The notes under the pieces were generated by a model. That model did no database searches and had not been told where the DNA came from. It saw nothing but the letters and a program-made list of their open reading frames with translations. A stretch of DNA of 64,000 nt from Acuticoccus sp965213555 (lineage in GTDB: Bacteria > Pseudomonadota > Alphaproteobacteria > Rhizobiales > Amorphaceae): positions 1,984,001-2,048,000 of the forward strand of contig NZ_OZ243890.1 in the NCBI RefSeq assembly GCF_965213555.1, given 5' to 3'. Shown here piece after piece: positions 1 to 8,877 of this stretch (positions within the stretch are counted from its first letter, which is position 1; every line of letters begins with the position of its first letter). The position numbers were made by a program, and so were the translations under genes.

Positions 1-253
1 GCATCGCCCCGAGCAGCGCGAAGCCGTCCTCGCCCGGCATCATGACGTCGAGGACCGCGGCGTCGAACACCAGCGAGGCGAGGATGCGCCTTGCCTCCGC
101 CGCGCCGTCGGCGACGGTGACGCGGAACCCCTCGCCACGCAGGAAGCGCTCCAGAAGCGTGCGGATGCGCTGGTCGTCGTCGACGAGCAGCACGTGCGGC
201 GCGTCGTCGTCGGTGCGTGGCTCGCCGGCGTCGGCGCGGGCGACGAGGGACAT
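1..253 (-). CDS. petR: Response regulator, PetR-like, N-terminal part (cut by window edge)
   Basis: Only the first 84 residues are inside the window; the rest lies beyond the left edge. They form the first two-thirds of a receiver domain, with the acidic pair in VLLVDDDQ (D25, D26) and the phosphoacceptor in VLDVMMPGEDG (D69). The ATG at 253 overlaps the TGA of the upstream MarR gene (TGATG), so the two are translationally coupled. A MarR-type gene followed by an OmpR-type regulator matches the petP-petR pair described in Rhodobacter capsulatus. The output domain is not visible, so OmpR-family membership is inferred from that context. Confidence 0.75.
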   Translation of the reverse strand, partial: MSLVARADAGEPRTDDDAPHVLLVDDDQRIRTLLERFLRGEGFRVTVADGAAEARRILASLVFDAAVLDVMMPGEDGFALLGAM

Positions 254-753
254 CAGCGCCCTGCCGCGATGCGGTGGCGCACCGTGTCGCGCTCGTCCTC
301 GCGCACGAGCGCAGCGAGGAAGGTCGCGACCGTCGCCTGTGCGCCGGCGCCGCCGGTCCGTCCGGCAGCCCTCACCGCACCCTCGATGTGCCGGCTCTGC
401 AGCCGCGCGATCTCGCGGGCGAGGTCGTGCCCGGCCGGCGTCGTCGCGAGGCGCTTCTCCCGCCGGTCGGTGGCCCCCGCGCGGACCTCGATCAGCCCGT
501 CGTCCACCAAGGTCCTCAACGTCCGCGCCACCCCCTGCTTGGTGACCTTCAGGATCGCGAGGAGCTCGCCCACGGTGAGCCCCGGATGGCGGTCGACGAA
601 GTGCAGCACGCGGTGGTGCGCCCGGCCGTAGCCGCGCGAGGCCAGCTGCTCGTCTGCGATCCCCACGAAGTCGCGATACCCGAAGAACATCAGCTCGATC
701 AGCTCGTAGGCCACGCCAGCGTCGCCGTCCTCCGCCAAAATCAGGTCAATCAT
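253..753 (-). CDS. petP: MarR-family transcriptional regulator, PetP-like
   Basis: A 166-residue winged-helix regulator. The helix-turn-helix and wing lie around residues 50-95: GLTVGELLAILKVTKQGVAR followed by LVDDGLIEVRAGATDRREK, the wing with the DxRxK-type tail usual in MarR proteins. The ATG at 753 (protein beginning MIDLILAEDG) fits the family start better than the GTG at 771, six codons upstream, which falls inside an inverted repeat. Neither start has a clear ribosome binding site. It overlaps the response regulator downstream and is divergent from ilvE. In R. capsulatus the PetP/PetR pair acts together; here the target genes cannot be seen. Confidence 0.85.
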   Translation of the reverse strand: MIDLILAEDGDAGVAYELIELMFFGYRDFVGIADEQLASRGYGRAHHRVLHFVDRHPGLTVGELLAILKVTKQGVARTLRTLVDDGLIEVRAGATDRREKRLATTPAGHDLAREIARLQSRHIEGAVRAAGRTGGAGAQATVATFLAALVREDERDTVRHRIAAGR

Positions 754-755
754 AT

Positions 756-770
756 TGACGTAATACGTCA
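756..770. promoter_or_regulatory. Inverted repeat between petP and ilvE, candidate operator
   Basis: TGACGT-AAT-ACGTCA is a perfect 6-bp inverted repeat with a 3-base centre. It lies just upstream of the preferred petP start, in the divergent petP/ilvE gap. MarR-family regulators bind palindromes of about this size near their own start, so autoregulation is a reasonable inference. The repeat also overlaps a possible plus-strand -35 (TTGACG, 755-760). No binding data can be read from the sequence. Confidence 0.4.
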
Positions 771-915
771 CAACGCATAAGCAGACCGCCCGCAGGAAGG
801 CCGGATCGATCGATCTTCCGGGACGACTTGAAACATTGTTGCGTCGACCCGTTCATTCCGACGGCTCGGACGCAACGGCGGGGTCACACCCGCGGTGGAG
901 GGAGCACGAGACGCC

Positions 916-1812
916 ATGGCGCTGCCGTTCGATCAGCATGACGGGGAGATCTGGTACGACGGCGCGTTCGTGCCGTGGAAGGATGCCAAGCTTCACGTCC
1001 TGTCCCATGGGTTGCACTACGCGAGCGCGGTGTTCGAGGGCGAGCGCGCCTACGGCGGCGAGATCTTCGAATGCGAGGCCCATACCAACCGCCTGTTCGC
1101 CTCCGCCGCAGCGATGGGCTACGCCATCCCCTATAGCAAGGACGCCGTCTCCGCCGCCAAGCGGGCGACGTTGTCCCGCATGGGTTTGACCGAGGCCTAC
1201 GTGCGACCGGTCGCCTGGCGCGGCTCGGAGATGATGGGCGTGTCGGCGCAGACGAACACGATCCACCTCGCCATCGCGGTGTGGGCCTGGCCGTCCTACT
1301 TCGACCCTGCGCTGCGCGAGCGCGGGCTGACGCTCGACATCTCCGAGTGGCGCCGTCCCGACCCGCGCACCGCGCCCTGCCACGCCAAGGCCGCCGGGCT
1401 CTACATGATCTGCACGCTGTCCAAGCACACCGCCGAGGCGAAGGGCTGCCACGACGCGCTGATGCTGGACTACCGCGGCCACGTGGCGGAGGCGACCGGC
1501 GCCAACGTGTTCTTCCTGAAGGACGGGGTGCTGCACACGCCGACCCCCGACTGCTTCCTGGATGGCATCACCCGGCGCACGGTCATCGGGCTCGCCCGTG
1601 CGCGCGGCGTCGAGGTGGTGCAGCGCACGATCCTGCCGGAGGAGATGGAGGGGTTCGAGGAGTGCTTCCTGACCGGCACCGCCGTTGAGGTTACGCCGGT
1701 GGGACAGATCGGCCCGTACACGTTCCGCGTCGGTGACCTCACGAAGGCGCTGATGGGGGACTACCAGGCTGCCGTACAGCCCCCGCACGCGGCGTTGCGC
1801 GAGGTCGCCTGA
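916..1812 (+). CDS. ilvE: Branched-chain amino acid aminotransferase
   Basis: A 298-residue class IV PLP-dependent aminotransferase. It catalyses reversible transamination between leucine, isoleucine or valine and 2-oxoglutarate in the cytoplasm, the last step of branched-chain amino acid synthesis. Family landmarks are the N-terminal GLHYASAVFEGERAY segment, the PLP lysine in HAKAAGLYM (K158), and the C-terminal EECFLTGTAVEVTPV block. The ATG at 916 is preceded by a strong GGAGGGAG site; an in-frame GTG at 895 would start within the leader and is not favoured. Divergent from petP. Confidence 0.95.
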   Translation: MALPFDQHDGEIWYDGAFVPWKDAKLHVLSHGLHYASAVFEGERAYGGEIFECEAHTNRLFASAAAMGYAIPYSKDAVSAAKRATLSRMGLTEAYVRPVAWRGSEMMGVSAQTNTIHLAIAVWAWPSYFDPALRERGLTLDISEWRRPDPRTAPCHAKAAGLYMICTLSKHTAEAKGCHDALMLDYRGHVAEATGANVFFLKDGVLHTPTPDCFLDGITRRTVIGLARARGVEVVQRTILPEEMEGFEECFLTGTAVEVTPVGQIGPYTFRVGDLTKALMGDYQAAVQPPHAALREVA

Positions 1813-1892
1813 CCGCAGCGTGCCCAGGGTTGCACGGTCCATCGCCGCGGCGCCCCGGGTGGGACTTGCTCCAACGAGGGTCGAGGACCAGC

Positions 1893-2735
1893 CTAGGTGC
1901 GCACGCGGGGCTGGCCGCGGTCGATGCGGCCGATGCCCTCCCGCGCCGGGGCGTAGCCCGGTTGCAGCTGTAGAGCGCGCGTGTACGACGAGCGCGCCTT
2001 GGAGGTCTCACCCTTGGCCTCCAACGCCAGGCCGCGGTTCGTCCACGCATCCGCGTAGTCCCGGTCGAGCTGGACCGCCTGGTTGAAGTCCTCCAGCGCC
2101 GCGTCGATGTCGCCCGTCGCAAGGTAGGAGGCGCCGCGGCCGTTGTAGGGCTCGGGCGCGCGCGGATCGAGGCCAATGGCGATGCCGAAGTCCTCCACGG
2201 CGAAGGCATGCATCTCCTGCGCCTGATAGATGAGCGCCCGGTTGTGGTAGGCGCGCGGATCGCCGGAGTTGTTGGAGATCGCCGCGTTGAAGTCGGCGAT
2301 CGCGCGCTCGCTGTTCCCCTTCAGCCGATGGATGTTGCCGCGGCCCACGAGCGCGGCGTCGTAGGTCGGGTTCACCGCGAGCGCGGCGTCGTAGTCGGCG
2401 AGCGCAGCGTCGAGGTTGTCCATGCGGCGGTGGGCCAGCGCCCGGTTGGCGTACGCCTGGTAGTAGCGCGGGTTGAGCGCGAGGGCGTGATCGAAGTCGG
2501 CGAGCGCCTCACGCATCTTGCCGGCGCGCCCGTATGCGGTGCCGCGTACGTTGTAGGCGCTGGGATCGCTCGGGTTGGCCTCGACCACCGCCGTCAGCGA
2601 AGCGATGTTGGTCGGCGACCCGGACTTGGCGTCGATCAGCCGCCCGGGCGTCGTCATCGCGTCGTCGATCACGCAGCCGCCGAGCGCAGCCGCAACGAGC
2701 ACGATAAACGGGATGTTGAAGGTTCGCATCATCAT
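1893..2735 (-). CDS. TPR-repeat lipoprotein
   Basis: A 280-residue protein with a lipoprotein signal peptide (MRTFNIPFIVLVAAALGGC; lipid-anchor Cys21 counting from 2735) followed by about six tetratricopeptide repeats. Typical elements are NVRGTAYGRAG, YANRALAHRRM, HNRALIYQAQ and YNGRGASYLATGD. TPR arrays are protein-interaction scaffolds, and the lipobox predicts anchoring on the periplasmic face of an envelope membrane. Three consecutive ATGs (2735, 2732, 2729) are possible starts; GGTGG upstream favours 2735. The partner proteins are unknown. It lies directly downstream of rpsU on the same strand. Confidence 0.85.
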   Translation of the reverse strand: MMMRTFNIPFIVLVAAALGGCVIDDAMTTPGRLIDAKSGSPTNIASLTAVVEANPSDPSAYNVRGTAYGRAGKMREALADFDHALALNPRYYQAYANRALAHRRMDNLDAALADYDAALAVNPTYDAALVGRGNIHRLKGNSERAIADFNAAISNNSGDPRAYHNRALIYQAQEMHAFAVEDFGIAIGLDPRAPEPYNGRGASYLATGDIDAALEDFNQAVQLDRDYADAWTNRGLALEAKGETSKARSSYTRALQLQPGYAPAREGIGRIDRGQPRVRT

Positions 2736-2820
2736 CACTGGCCACCGCGTGCGGACCGGCTCGATGCGGTCCGAGCCTGGGGCTAGAACCCTCGCCGCAG
2801 GGGCGGAGGTCGGTCCCAAA

Positions 2821-3051
2821 TCAGGTGGTGGTGCGCTTCTTGCCGGGAATGAGGCCTTCGCGCTGCGCGCGCTTGCGTGCCAGCTTGCGGGCGCGCCGTA
2901 CGGCCTCGGCCTTCTCGCGCGCCCTGCGCTCCGACGGCTTCTCGTAGTGGTTGCGCATCTTCATTTCGCGAAAGATGCCCTCGCGCTGCATCTTCTTCTT
3001 CAGCGCCTTGAGCGCCTGATCGACGTTGTTGTCTCGAACGAGAACCTGCAC
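2821..3051 (-). CDS. rpsU: 30S ribosomal protein S21
   Basis: A 76-residue basic protein matching S21. It opens with the conserved QVLVRDNNVDQALKALKKK, followed by QREGIFREMKMRNHYEKPSERR and a lysine/arginine-rich tail. The start is a GTG at 3051, chosen because the family begins exactly at this (M/V)QVLVRDNN and an AGAAGGAAG ribosome binding site sits about 8 bases upstream. Longer in-frame extensions have no family support. S21 takes part in base pairing between mRNA and the anti-Shine-Dalgarno region during initiation. The long basic C-terminus is usual for alphaproteobacterial S21. Confidence 0.95.
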   Translation of the reverse strand: MQVLVRDNNVDQALKALKKKMQREGIFREMKMRNHYEKPSERRAREKAEAVRRARKLARKRAQREGLIPGKKRTTT

Positions 3052-3196
3052 CGGGCCTACTTCCTTCTGTTGCACGATGCCTTGCGGCTGCACCGTCTCG
3101 CCGGGCCCGGCTCGTTGCCGACGCCAACACACGCACGCGGCCGCACGGCTCCCATGGCGGTGGGAGCGACGGTCGCGATGGCGTGAAGCATGTTAC

Positions 3197-4294
3197 CTAG
3201 CACTGGGTTCCGCTGCTGTCGACGCTTCCGCCGGCGATTGTCTGCCCGACGACGGTCACGTGGCCCATCTTGCGGCCCTCCCGCGCCTCGCGCTTGCCGT
3301 AGAGGTGGAGGCGCGCCTCGGGGACGGCGAGGTGCCTTCGCCAGTCACGCACCTCGTCACCGATGAGGTTCATCATGGTCGCGTCGCCGGTGCGCCGGGT
3401 CGAGCCGAGGGGCCAGCCCGCGATGGCGCGCACGTGGTTCTCGAACTGGCTGGTGAGCGCCGCGGCCTCCGTCCAGTGCCCGGTGTTGTGCACCCGCGGC
3501 GCCATCTCGTTCGCGATCAGCGCGCCGTCCTCGGCGAGGAACCACTCGATGGCGAGCACACCGACGTAGCCGAGCCGTTCGGCCACGGCCGTGGCGAGGC
3601 GCACTGCGCCGTCCTCCGCGGTTGCCTCGAGCGGCCCGGGCACCGTGGAGCGGCGGAGGATCCCGCCCTCGTGGACGTTGCGCGGGTGGGCGTAGGCGGC
3701 GATCGAGCCGTCGGCGCCACGAGCGAGCACGGTGGAGGTCTCCGCCACGAACGGCACGGCGGCTTCGAGGATGGCAGGCACGTTGCCGATGGCGGCGAAG
3801 GCCGCCGCGAGGTCGGCGTGAGGGCCGACGCGGACCTGCCCCTTGCCGTCATAGCCCAGCCGTCGCGTCTTCAAGATCGTGTGGGGGCCGAGCGTCGCGT
3901 GCGCCGCCCCGAGCCCAGCGAGGTCGTCCACCGGAGCGTGGGGCGCGACGGCGAGCCCGCACGCGGCGAGGAACGCCTTCTCAACGAGCCGGTCCTGAGC
4001 CACCTCGAGGGCGCGCGGGCCGGGCCGCACCAGGTCGCCGAGCGGGCGCACGGCGGTCACCGGCACGTTCTCGAACTCGTAGGTCATCACGGCCACCGAC
4101 GCGGCGAAGGCCGCGAGGGCGTCCGCGTCGTCGTAGGCGGCGACGGTGGCGCGGGAGGCGACCTCCGCCGCAGGGGCGGCCTCGTCCGGGCTGAAGACGT
4201 GGGTCGCGAACCCGAGGCGCGCGGCGGCCAGCGCCAGCATGCGGCCGAGTTGGCCGGCGCCCAGGATGCCGACGGCGTCGCCCGGGGCGAGCAT
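3197..4294 (-). CDS. purK: N5-carboxyaminoimidazole ribonucleotide synthase
   Basis: A 365-residue ATP-grasp enzyme that makes N5-CAIR from AIR, bicarbonate and ATP in purine synthesis. The N-terminus GILGAGQLGRMLALAAARLG is the family signature. The ATP-grasp core includes LKTRRLGYDGKGQ and ALIANEMAPRVHNTGHWT. The ATG at 4294 has GGGAGG seven bases upstream; the GTG one codon earlier is less likely. It lies downstream of purE on the same strand, separated by a 30-bp tandem repeat. PurE normally acts on the PurK product. Confidence 0.95.
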   Translation of the reverse strand: MLAPGDAVGILGAGQLGRMLALAAARLGFATHVFSPDEAAPAAEVASRATVAAYDDADALAAFAASVAVMTYEFENVPVTAVRPLGDLVRPGPRALEVAQDRLVEKAFLAACGLAVAPHAPVDDLAGLGAAHATLGPHTILKTRRLGYDGKGQVRVGPHADLAAAFAAIGNVPAILEAAVPFVAETSTVLARGADGSIAAYAHPRNVHEGGILRRSTVPGPLEATAEDGAVRLATAVAERLGYVGVLAIEWFLAEDGALIANEMAPRVHNTGHWTEAAALTSQFENHVRAIAGWPLGSTRRTGDATMMNLIGDEVRDWRRHLAVPEARLHLYGKREAREGRKMGHVTVVGQTIAGGSVDSSGTQC

Positions 4295-4311
4295 CACGTC
4301 GCCTCCCGCAG

Positions 4312-4468
4312 GACGCTCACGCGCCGTCGTCCACAGGCCGGACGACGCTCACGCGTCGCCCAATACGCCGCGCGACGCTCGCGCGTCGCCAAACAGGCCG
4401 CGCGACGCTCGCGCGTCGCCAAACACGCCGGACGACGCTCACGCGTCGCCAAACACGCCGGACGACGC

Positions 4469-4483
<15 letters not shown>
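4312..4483. repeat. 30-bp tandem repeat with a hairpin in every unit (purE-purK spacer)
   Basis: Four near-identical 30-bp units run head to tail at 4344-4373, 4374-4403, 4404-4433 and 4434-4463. They are flanked by a 32-bp variant (4312-4343) and a degenerate unit that enters the last codons of purE (stop at 4469). Each unit begins GACGCTCACGCGTCGCC or a one-base variant and contains CGACGC-TCAC-GCGTCG, a 6-bp stem with a 4-base loop. Units differ by only a few bases, so the array is recent or homogenised. It would fold as a row of hairpins in the purE-purK message. There are no spacers, so this is not a CRISPR. Confidence 0.9.
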
Positions 4484-4971
<488 letters not shown>

Positions 4972-4975
<4 letters not shown>

Positions 4976-5175
4976 GCGATGATGTCCGGCAGTACTTGGG
5001 CGGCGAGGACGCGGATCTCGTCCTTGAGCTGGAGCTTGCGCTTCTTCAGCCGCTTGATCTGCAGGAGGTCCGTGGAGCCGGCGGCCTCCAGCGCCTCGAC
5101 GGCCGCATCGAGGTCGCGATGCTGCTCACGCAGCGCCGCGAGGCGATCCATCAGCTCGCTCTGATCCTCGTCCAT
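4972..5175 (-). CDS. DUF465 (YdcH-family) small coiled-coil protein
   Basis: A 67-residue acidic and lysine-rich protein, almost entirely helical and probably coiled-coil. It contains LREQHRDLDAAVEALE and the family hallmark LKKRKLQLKDEI. Proteins of this family are common next to purE in alphaproteobacteria, and the 4-base overlap with purE shows they are co-translated. The molecular function is not known. Confidence 0.9.
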
Positions 5176-5234
5176 GGACGATCAATGCCGCAGGCGAGCC
5201 GTCCGGTCCATTACCATGCAAGCCCGCCACAAGG

Positions 5235-6542
5235 TCAGCCGGCGGGAGGGCCGACCAGCGCGAAGGTCGGCTTCCCCTCGCCGAGGATGCGGGCTGCGGA
5301 GCGGCGCACGTCGTCGAGCGTCACCGCCTCGACGAGGTCGTTGCGCTCGTCGATGTAGCCGATGCCAAGGTCGTCGAGCTGGATCGCGAGGAGCTGGCGC
5401 GCGGTGGAGCTCGAGGAGCCGAAGCGCAGCGCGTAGGAGCCGGTGAGGTACGCCTTTGCCTCGCCGAGCTCCTCCTCGGTCGGACCCTCGCTCGCCATGC
5501 GGCCGATCTGCTCGAGGATCACCGCCACGGCCTCCTCGGCACGGTCGTTGCGCGTGGCGGTGCCGCCGCCGAAGATCGCGCTGTGGTCGAACGGGGCGAC
5601 GTAGGAGTACACCGAGTAGGCGAGGCCACGCTTCTCACGCACCTCCTCGAAGAGCCATGACGAGAACGAGCCGCCGCCGAGGATGTGGTTCATCACGTAG
5701 GCCGGGATGAAGTCCGGGTCGTCGCGGGCAAGGCCAGGACCGCCGAAGCGGATCGCGGTCTGCGGCGTCTCCAGCGCCTCGACGGCGGTCGCCCCGACGG
5801 CGGGCTCCACGTCCGCGACCGGCGTGAGGTCCGCGGCGTCCGGCAGGTCGCCGAAGGCGCGGTCGAGCATCGGCCCCAGCGTCGCAGCGTCCACATCGCC
5901 GACGACGGCGACCACGAGGTTGTCCTTGGCGAAGCCCGCAGAGTGCGCCGCCGCGAGGTCGTCACTGCCGAGGCCGGCGACGCTCTCCAGGGTGCCGTTG
6001 CTCGGCGTCCCGTAGGGATGGTTCGGGAACGCGGTGGCGGACCACAGGTGCGAGGCGATGGTGTCGGGGTCGTTCTGCTCGCGGCGCAGGTTCGCGGTGA
6101 TCGACGCCCTCATGCGGCTGATCGCCTCCTCGTCGAAGCGCGGCTCGGTGAGCGCCATCGCGAGCAGGTCCATGCCACGGTCGAGGTTCGACGAGATGAC
6201 GCTGACGTTGCCGTAGAAGTGGTCGCGCGAGGGCTCGAAGCTGAGGCGCACGGCGTCGTCGCGCAGCGCGGTCTGAAAGGCCACCGAGTCGAGGTCGGCC
6301 GCGCCCTCGTCGAGCATGGTCGACAACAGGTTGGCGCGTCCCGCCTTGCCGGTCGGGTCCTGCGCGGCGCCCGCGCCGGCGAACGCGAAGTCCATCGCGA
6401 CGAGCGGCACGGTGTCGTCCGACACGAGCCAGGCGTGGATGCCGCCGGGGCTCGTCACTTCCTGGATGTCGATGGCGCTGGCGCTCCCGATGGTGGTCGC
6501 GAGGACGAAGCCTGCCGCGAAGGCGCGACGAACAAGGCGCAT
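5235..6542 (-). CDS. M16-family peptidase homologue, non-catalytic subunit
   Basis: A 435-residue secreted M16 homologue. The ATG at 6542 follows a GGGGAG site and gives a signal peptide (MRLVRRAFAAGFVLATTIGSA). Where active M16 enzymes have the zinc motif HxxEH, this protein reads ANLLSTMLDEGAADL, so no metal site is present. The C-terminal half keeps the substrate-binding features GGGSFSSWLFEEVREKRGLAYSVYS. It follows the active partner by 11 bases. Paired M16 peptidases with one zinc subunit and one R/Y-type subunit form heterodimers in known cases; a periplasmic peptide-degrading dimer is the likely assembly. Confidence 0.9.
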   Translation of the reverse strand: MRLVRRAFAAGFVLATTIGSASAIDIQEVTSPGGIHAWLVSDDTVPLVAMDFAFAGAGAAQDPTGKAGRANLLSTMLDEGAADLDSVAFQTALRDDAVRLSFEPSRDHFYGNVSVISSNLDRGMDLLAMALTEPRFDEEAISRMRASITANLRREQNDPDTIASHLWSATAFPNHPYGTPSNGTLESVAGLGSDDLAAAHSAGFAKDNLVVAVVGDVDAATLGPMLDRAFGDLPDAADLTPVADVEPAVGATAVEALETPQTAIRFGGPGLARDDPDFIPAYVMNHILGGGSFSSWLFEEVREKRGLAYSVYSYVAPFDHSAIFGGGTATRNDRAEEAVAVILEQIGRMASEGPTEEELGEAKAYLTGSYALRFGSSSSTARQLLAIQLDDLGIGYIDERNDLVEAVTLDDVRRSAARILGEGKPTFALVGPPAG

Positions 6543-6553
6543 TGTGCTCCCCT

Positions 6554-7978
6554 TCACTGCACGACGTCGGCGGTCGTCGACGCTGCCGCCGAGGCCGACG
6601 CCGTCGCAGCGCTCGCCTGCAGCAGGCGCCCGGTGACGCTGCCGCGGTTGGTCAGGTACGTCTGCGCGGCCCGTTGGACCTCCTCGGCGGTGACCGCGGA
6701 GATGCGCGAGGGCCAAGCCTTCACGTCCTCCAGGGTGGAGCCCGTGGTGACCGACGCACCGAAGATGCGCGCGAGCGAGGACTGGCTGTCCTGGGCGAAG
6801 ATCACGCTCGCGAGGAGGTTGGTCTTGGCCCGCCTGAGCTCCTCCTCGGTGACGCCGTTCATCGCGACGTCCGCGATGATGGCGCGGCCGCGGTCCTCCA
6901 GCGTCTCGAGATCGACCCCGTCCACCGGCGTCGCGTAGAACACGTACCGCGTGTCGTCGACCGCGCTCGACTGGTACCAGCTGCCGGCCGACGTCGCGAG
7001 CCCCTCCTCACGCACCAGCGCGGTGTAGAGCCGGCTCGTGTTGTTCCCGCCAAGGATCTCGGCGAGGACGTCGAGGGCCTCAGCATCACCGGGCTCCGCC
7101 GTCGCGTAGCTCGGCACGATCCAAGAGACCTGCGTTGTGGACTGCTCGACGCGCGGGTCGCGCAGCTCCACCACGCGGTCGGCGCGCAGCTGCTGCGCCT
7201 TGGGGCGCGAGCGCGCCATCGGCCCGCGCGCGTCTTGGACCGAGCCGTAGGTGGCCTCGGCGATCTCGCGGATCTCGTTCACGCTGACGTCGCCGGCGAC
7301 CACCAGGACGGCGTTCCCCGGCCGGTAGTGCGCGTTGTAGAAATCCATAGCGTCGGCAGCGTTCAGTGCCGAGACCTCGTCCGGCCAGCCGATCACCGGG
7401 TCGCCGTAGGGGTGATTGACGAACAGCGCGGCGTCCACCGCCTCGCTGAGCTCCGAGGATGGGCGCGTGTCGACGCGCATTCGCCGCTCCTCGAGCACCA
7501 CGTCGCGCTCCGGCGCGGCGATGTCCTCGGTGAGCTGGAGGCCGCGCATGCGGTCCGCCTCGAACGCCATCATGGTCGCGAGGTGCTCCCTGGCGACCTG
7601 CTGGAAGTAAGCGGTGTAGTCGTTGGAGGTGAACGCGTTCTCCCTTCCCCCGAGCTGCGAGACGGTACGCGAGAAAAGCCCAGCCGGGTTCGCCTCGGTC
7701 CCCTTGAACATCAGGTGCTCGAGGAAGTGCGCGATGCCGGACTTGCCGCCCGGCTCGTCCGCCGAGCCGACACGGTACCAGATCATGTGCGTCACGATGG
7801 GCGCGCGCCGATCGGGGATGACGATGACTTCGAGGCCGTTGTCGAGGGTGAAGCTCGTCGCGTCCGGGGCGATGGTGAGCTCGCCGAGGTCCACGGGGTC
7901 AGCCTCGGCGGGCGCGAGTGGCGCAGCGGCAATCAGCGCCGTCACGGCGATGGCGGCGAGCGTCGATCGAAGCGGCAT
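6554..7978 (-). CDS. M16-family zinc peptidase, catalytic subunit
   Basis: A 474-residue secreted insulinase/MPP-type peptidase. The signal peptide is MPLRSTLAAIAVTALIAAAP. The zinc and catalytic motif is H84-F-L-E87-H88 within KSGIAHFLEHLMFKG, and the third ligand region is AFEADRM downstream. The C-terminal M16 domain includes NNTSRLYTALVREEGLA. It is the first gene of a two-gene unit with the motif-less homologue and follows the BamF-like lipoprotein. Its substrate is not known. Confidence 0.92.
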   Translation of the reverse strand: MPLRSTLAAIAVTALIAAAPLAPAEADPVDLGELTIAPDATSFTLDNGLEVIVIPDRRAPIVTHMIWYRVGSADEPGGKSGIAHFLEHLMFKGTEANPAGLFSRTVSQLGGRENAFTSNDYTAYFQQVAREHLATMMAFEADRMRGLQLTEDIAAPERDVVLEERRMRVDTRPSSELSEAVDAALFVNHPYGDPVIGWPDEVSALNAADAMDFYNAHYRPGNAVLVVAGDVSVNEIREIAEATYGSVQDARGPMARSRPKAQQLRADRVVELRDPRVEQSTTQVSWIVPSYATAEPGDAEALDVLAEILGGNNTSRLYTALVREEGLATSAGSWYQSSAVDDTRYVFYATPVDGVDLETLEDRGRAIIADVAMNGVTEEELRRAKTNLLASVIFAQDSQSSLARIFGASVTTGSTLEDVKAWPSRISAVTAEEVQRAAQTYLTNRGSVTGRLLQASAATASASAAASTTADVVQ

Positions 7979-8051
7979 GGCGCACCTTGTCGTGGGTCAT
8001 GCCGCGGTCGTAGTCCGCGCGCCGGCCGGCCACCACTGAACTCTTGGTAAG

Positions 8052-8741
8052 CTATTGCTTGATCTTACGCGCGCCGGGGTCCTCCTCCTTGGCGTAGAGC
8101 CGCTTGCGTGCCCACTCGGAGTTCTCGATCTCCTTCGGCTCGGGAAGCGCCGCCGACTCCGCCGGCGTGCGGAAGGTGCTCGGCGGCTGGATGAGCGAGG
8201 CACGCGGCGCGGCCGTCCCATCGTCCGCCAGCATGCCCGTGCGCTGGCCGCCAGCCTTGATGGTGACCTTCATCTCCTGGCGCGTCAGCCGCTCGAACGG
8301 GTCGCGCGCCATCTCGGCGATGCTTTCCTTCGGGGCTTGGCCGAGGCCGCCGTCCTGCTCGGGGATCTCACCGGGCAGGGCGCGGCCCCCACGCTTCTCG
8401 AGCGTCGCGTCGAGCTCGGCGATCGCAGCGCTCGCCTCAATGCGCTCGCGCCGGCGCTGCACGTCGTGGTCCTCGGGGAAGTCCACCGCAGCCTCGGCGG
8501 CGGACTGGTCCACTGGGTTCGGCAGCTGGTCCGTGGAGCTCGGCAGCGCGAGCGGCGCGCGCGGCTGATGCTCGATGGGCCGCCGGTTCTCGACGACGCC
8601 GCCCATGGTGAGGAGCGCGCCGAACGCGGTGGCCGGCCTCTCCTCCATGGGGTCGGGCTCCTCCTCGAAGTAGTTGTACGCCGTGTTGCAGCCCGACAGG
8701 ACGAGCGCGAGGCACACGACGGCGAGGACGGAACGGACCAT
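8052..8741 (-). CDS. bamF: DUF3035 lipoprotein, BamF-like
   Basis: A 229-residue lipoprotein with signal LAVVCLALVLSGC (anchor Cys18) and a charged, proline-rich, probably extended body. The N-terminal part (PATAFGALLTMGGVVENRRPIEHQPRAPLALP) matches my recollection of DUF3035, the family described in Caulobacter as BamF, a subunit of the outer-membrane beta-barrel assembly machine. The position between lspA and the M16 pair is typical for this family in alphaproteobacteria. The assignment rests on order, lipobox and recognised segments, not on an alignment. Confidence 0.75.
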   Translation of the reverse strand: MVRSVLAVVCLALVLSGCNTAYNYFEEEPDPMEERPATAFGALLTMGGVVENRRPIEHQPRAPLALPSSTDQLPNPVDQSAAEAAVDFPEDHDVQRRRERIEASAAIAELDATLEKRGGRALPGEIPEQDGGLGQAPKESIAEMARDPFERLTRQEMKVTIKAGGQRTGMLADDGTAAPRASLIQPPSTFRTPAESAALPEPKEIENSEWARKRLYAKEEDPGARKIKQ

Positions 8742-8877
8742 GACGGCACTCCACTTGGGGCGCTTGCCCCCGCATCAGCCATCGCGCCGCGCCCGCGCGC
8801 GAGTCAACCGCGGCACGCGTTCGGCGCCAGGGTCAGGCCAGGGTGGTGCAAGCCTGCAACACCCTGGTTCGTACCGC

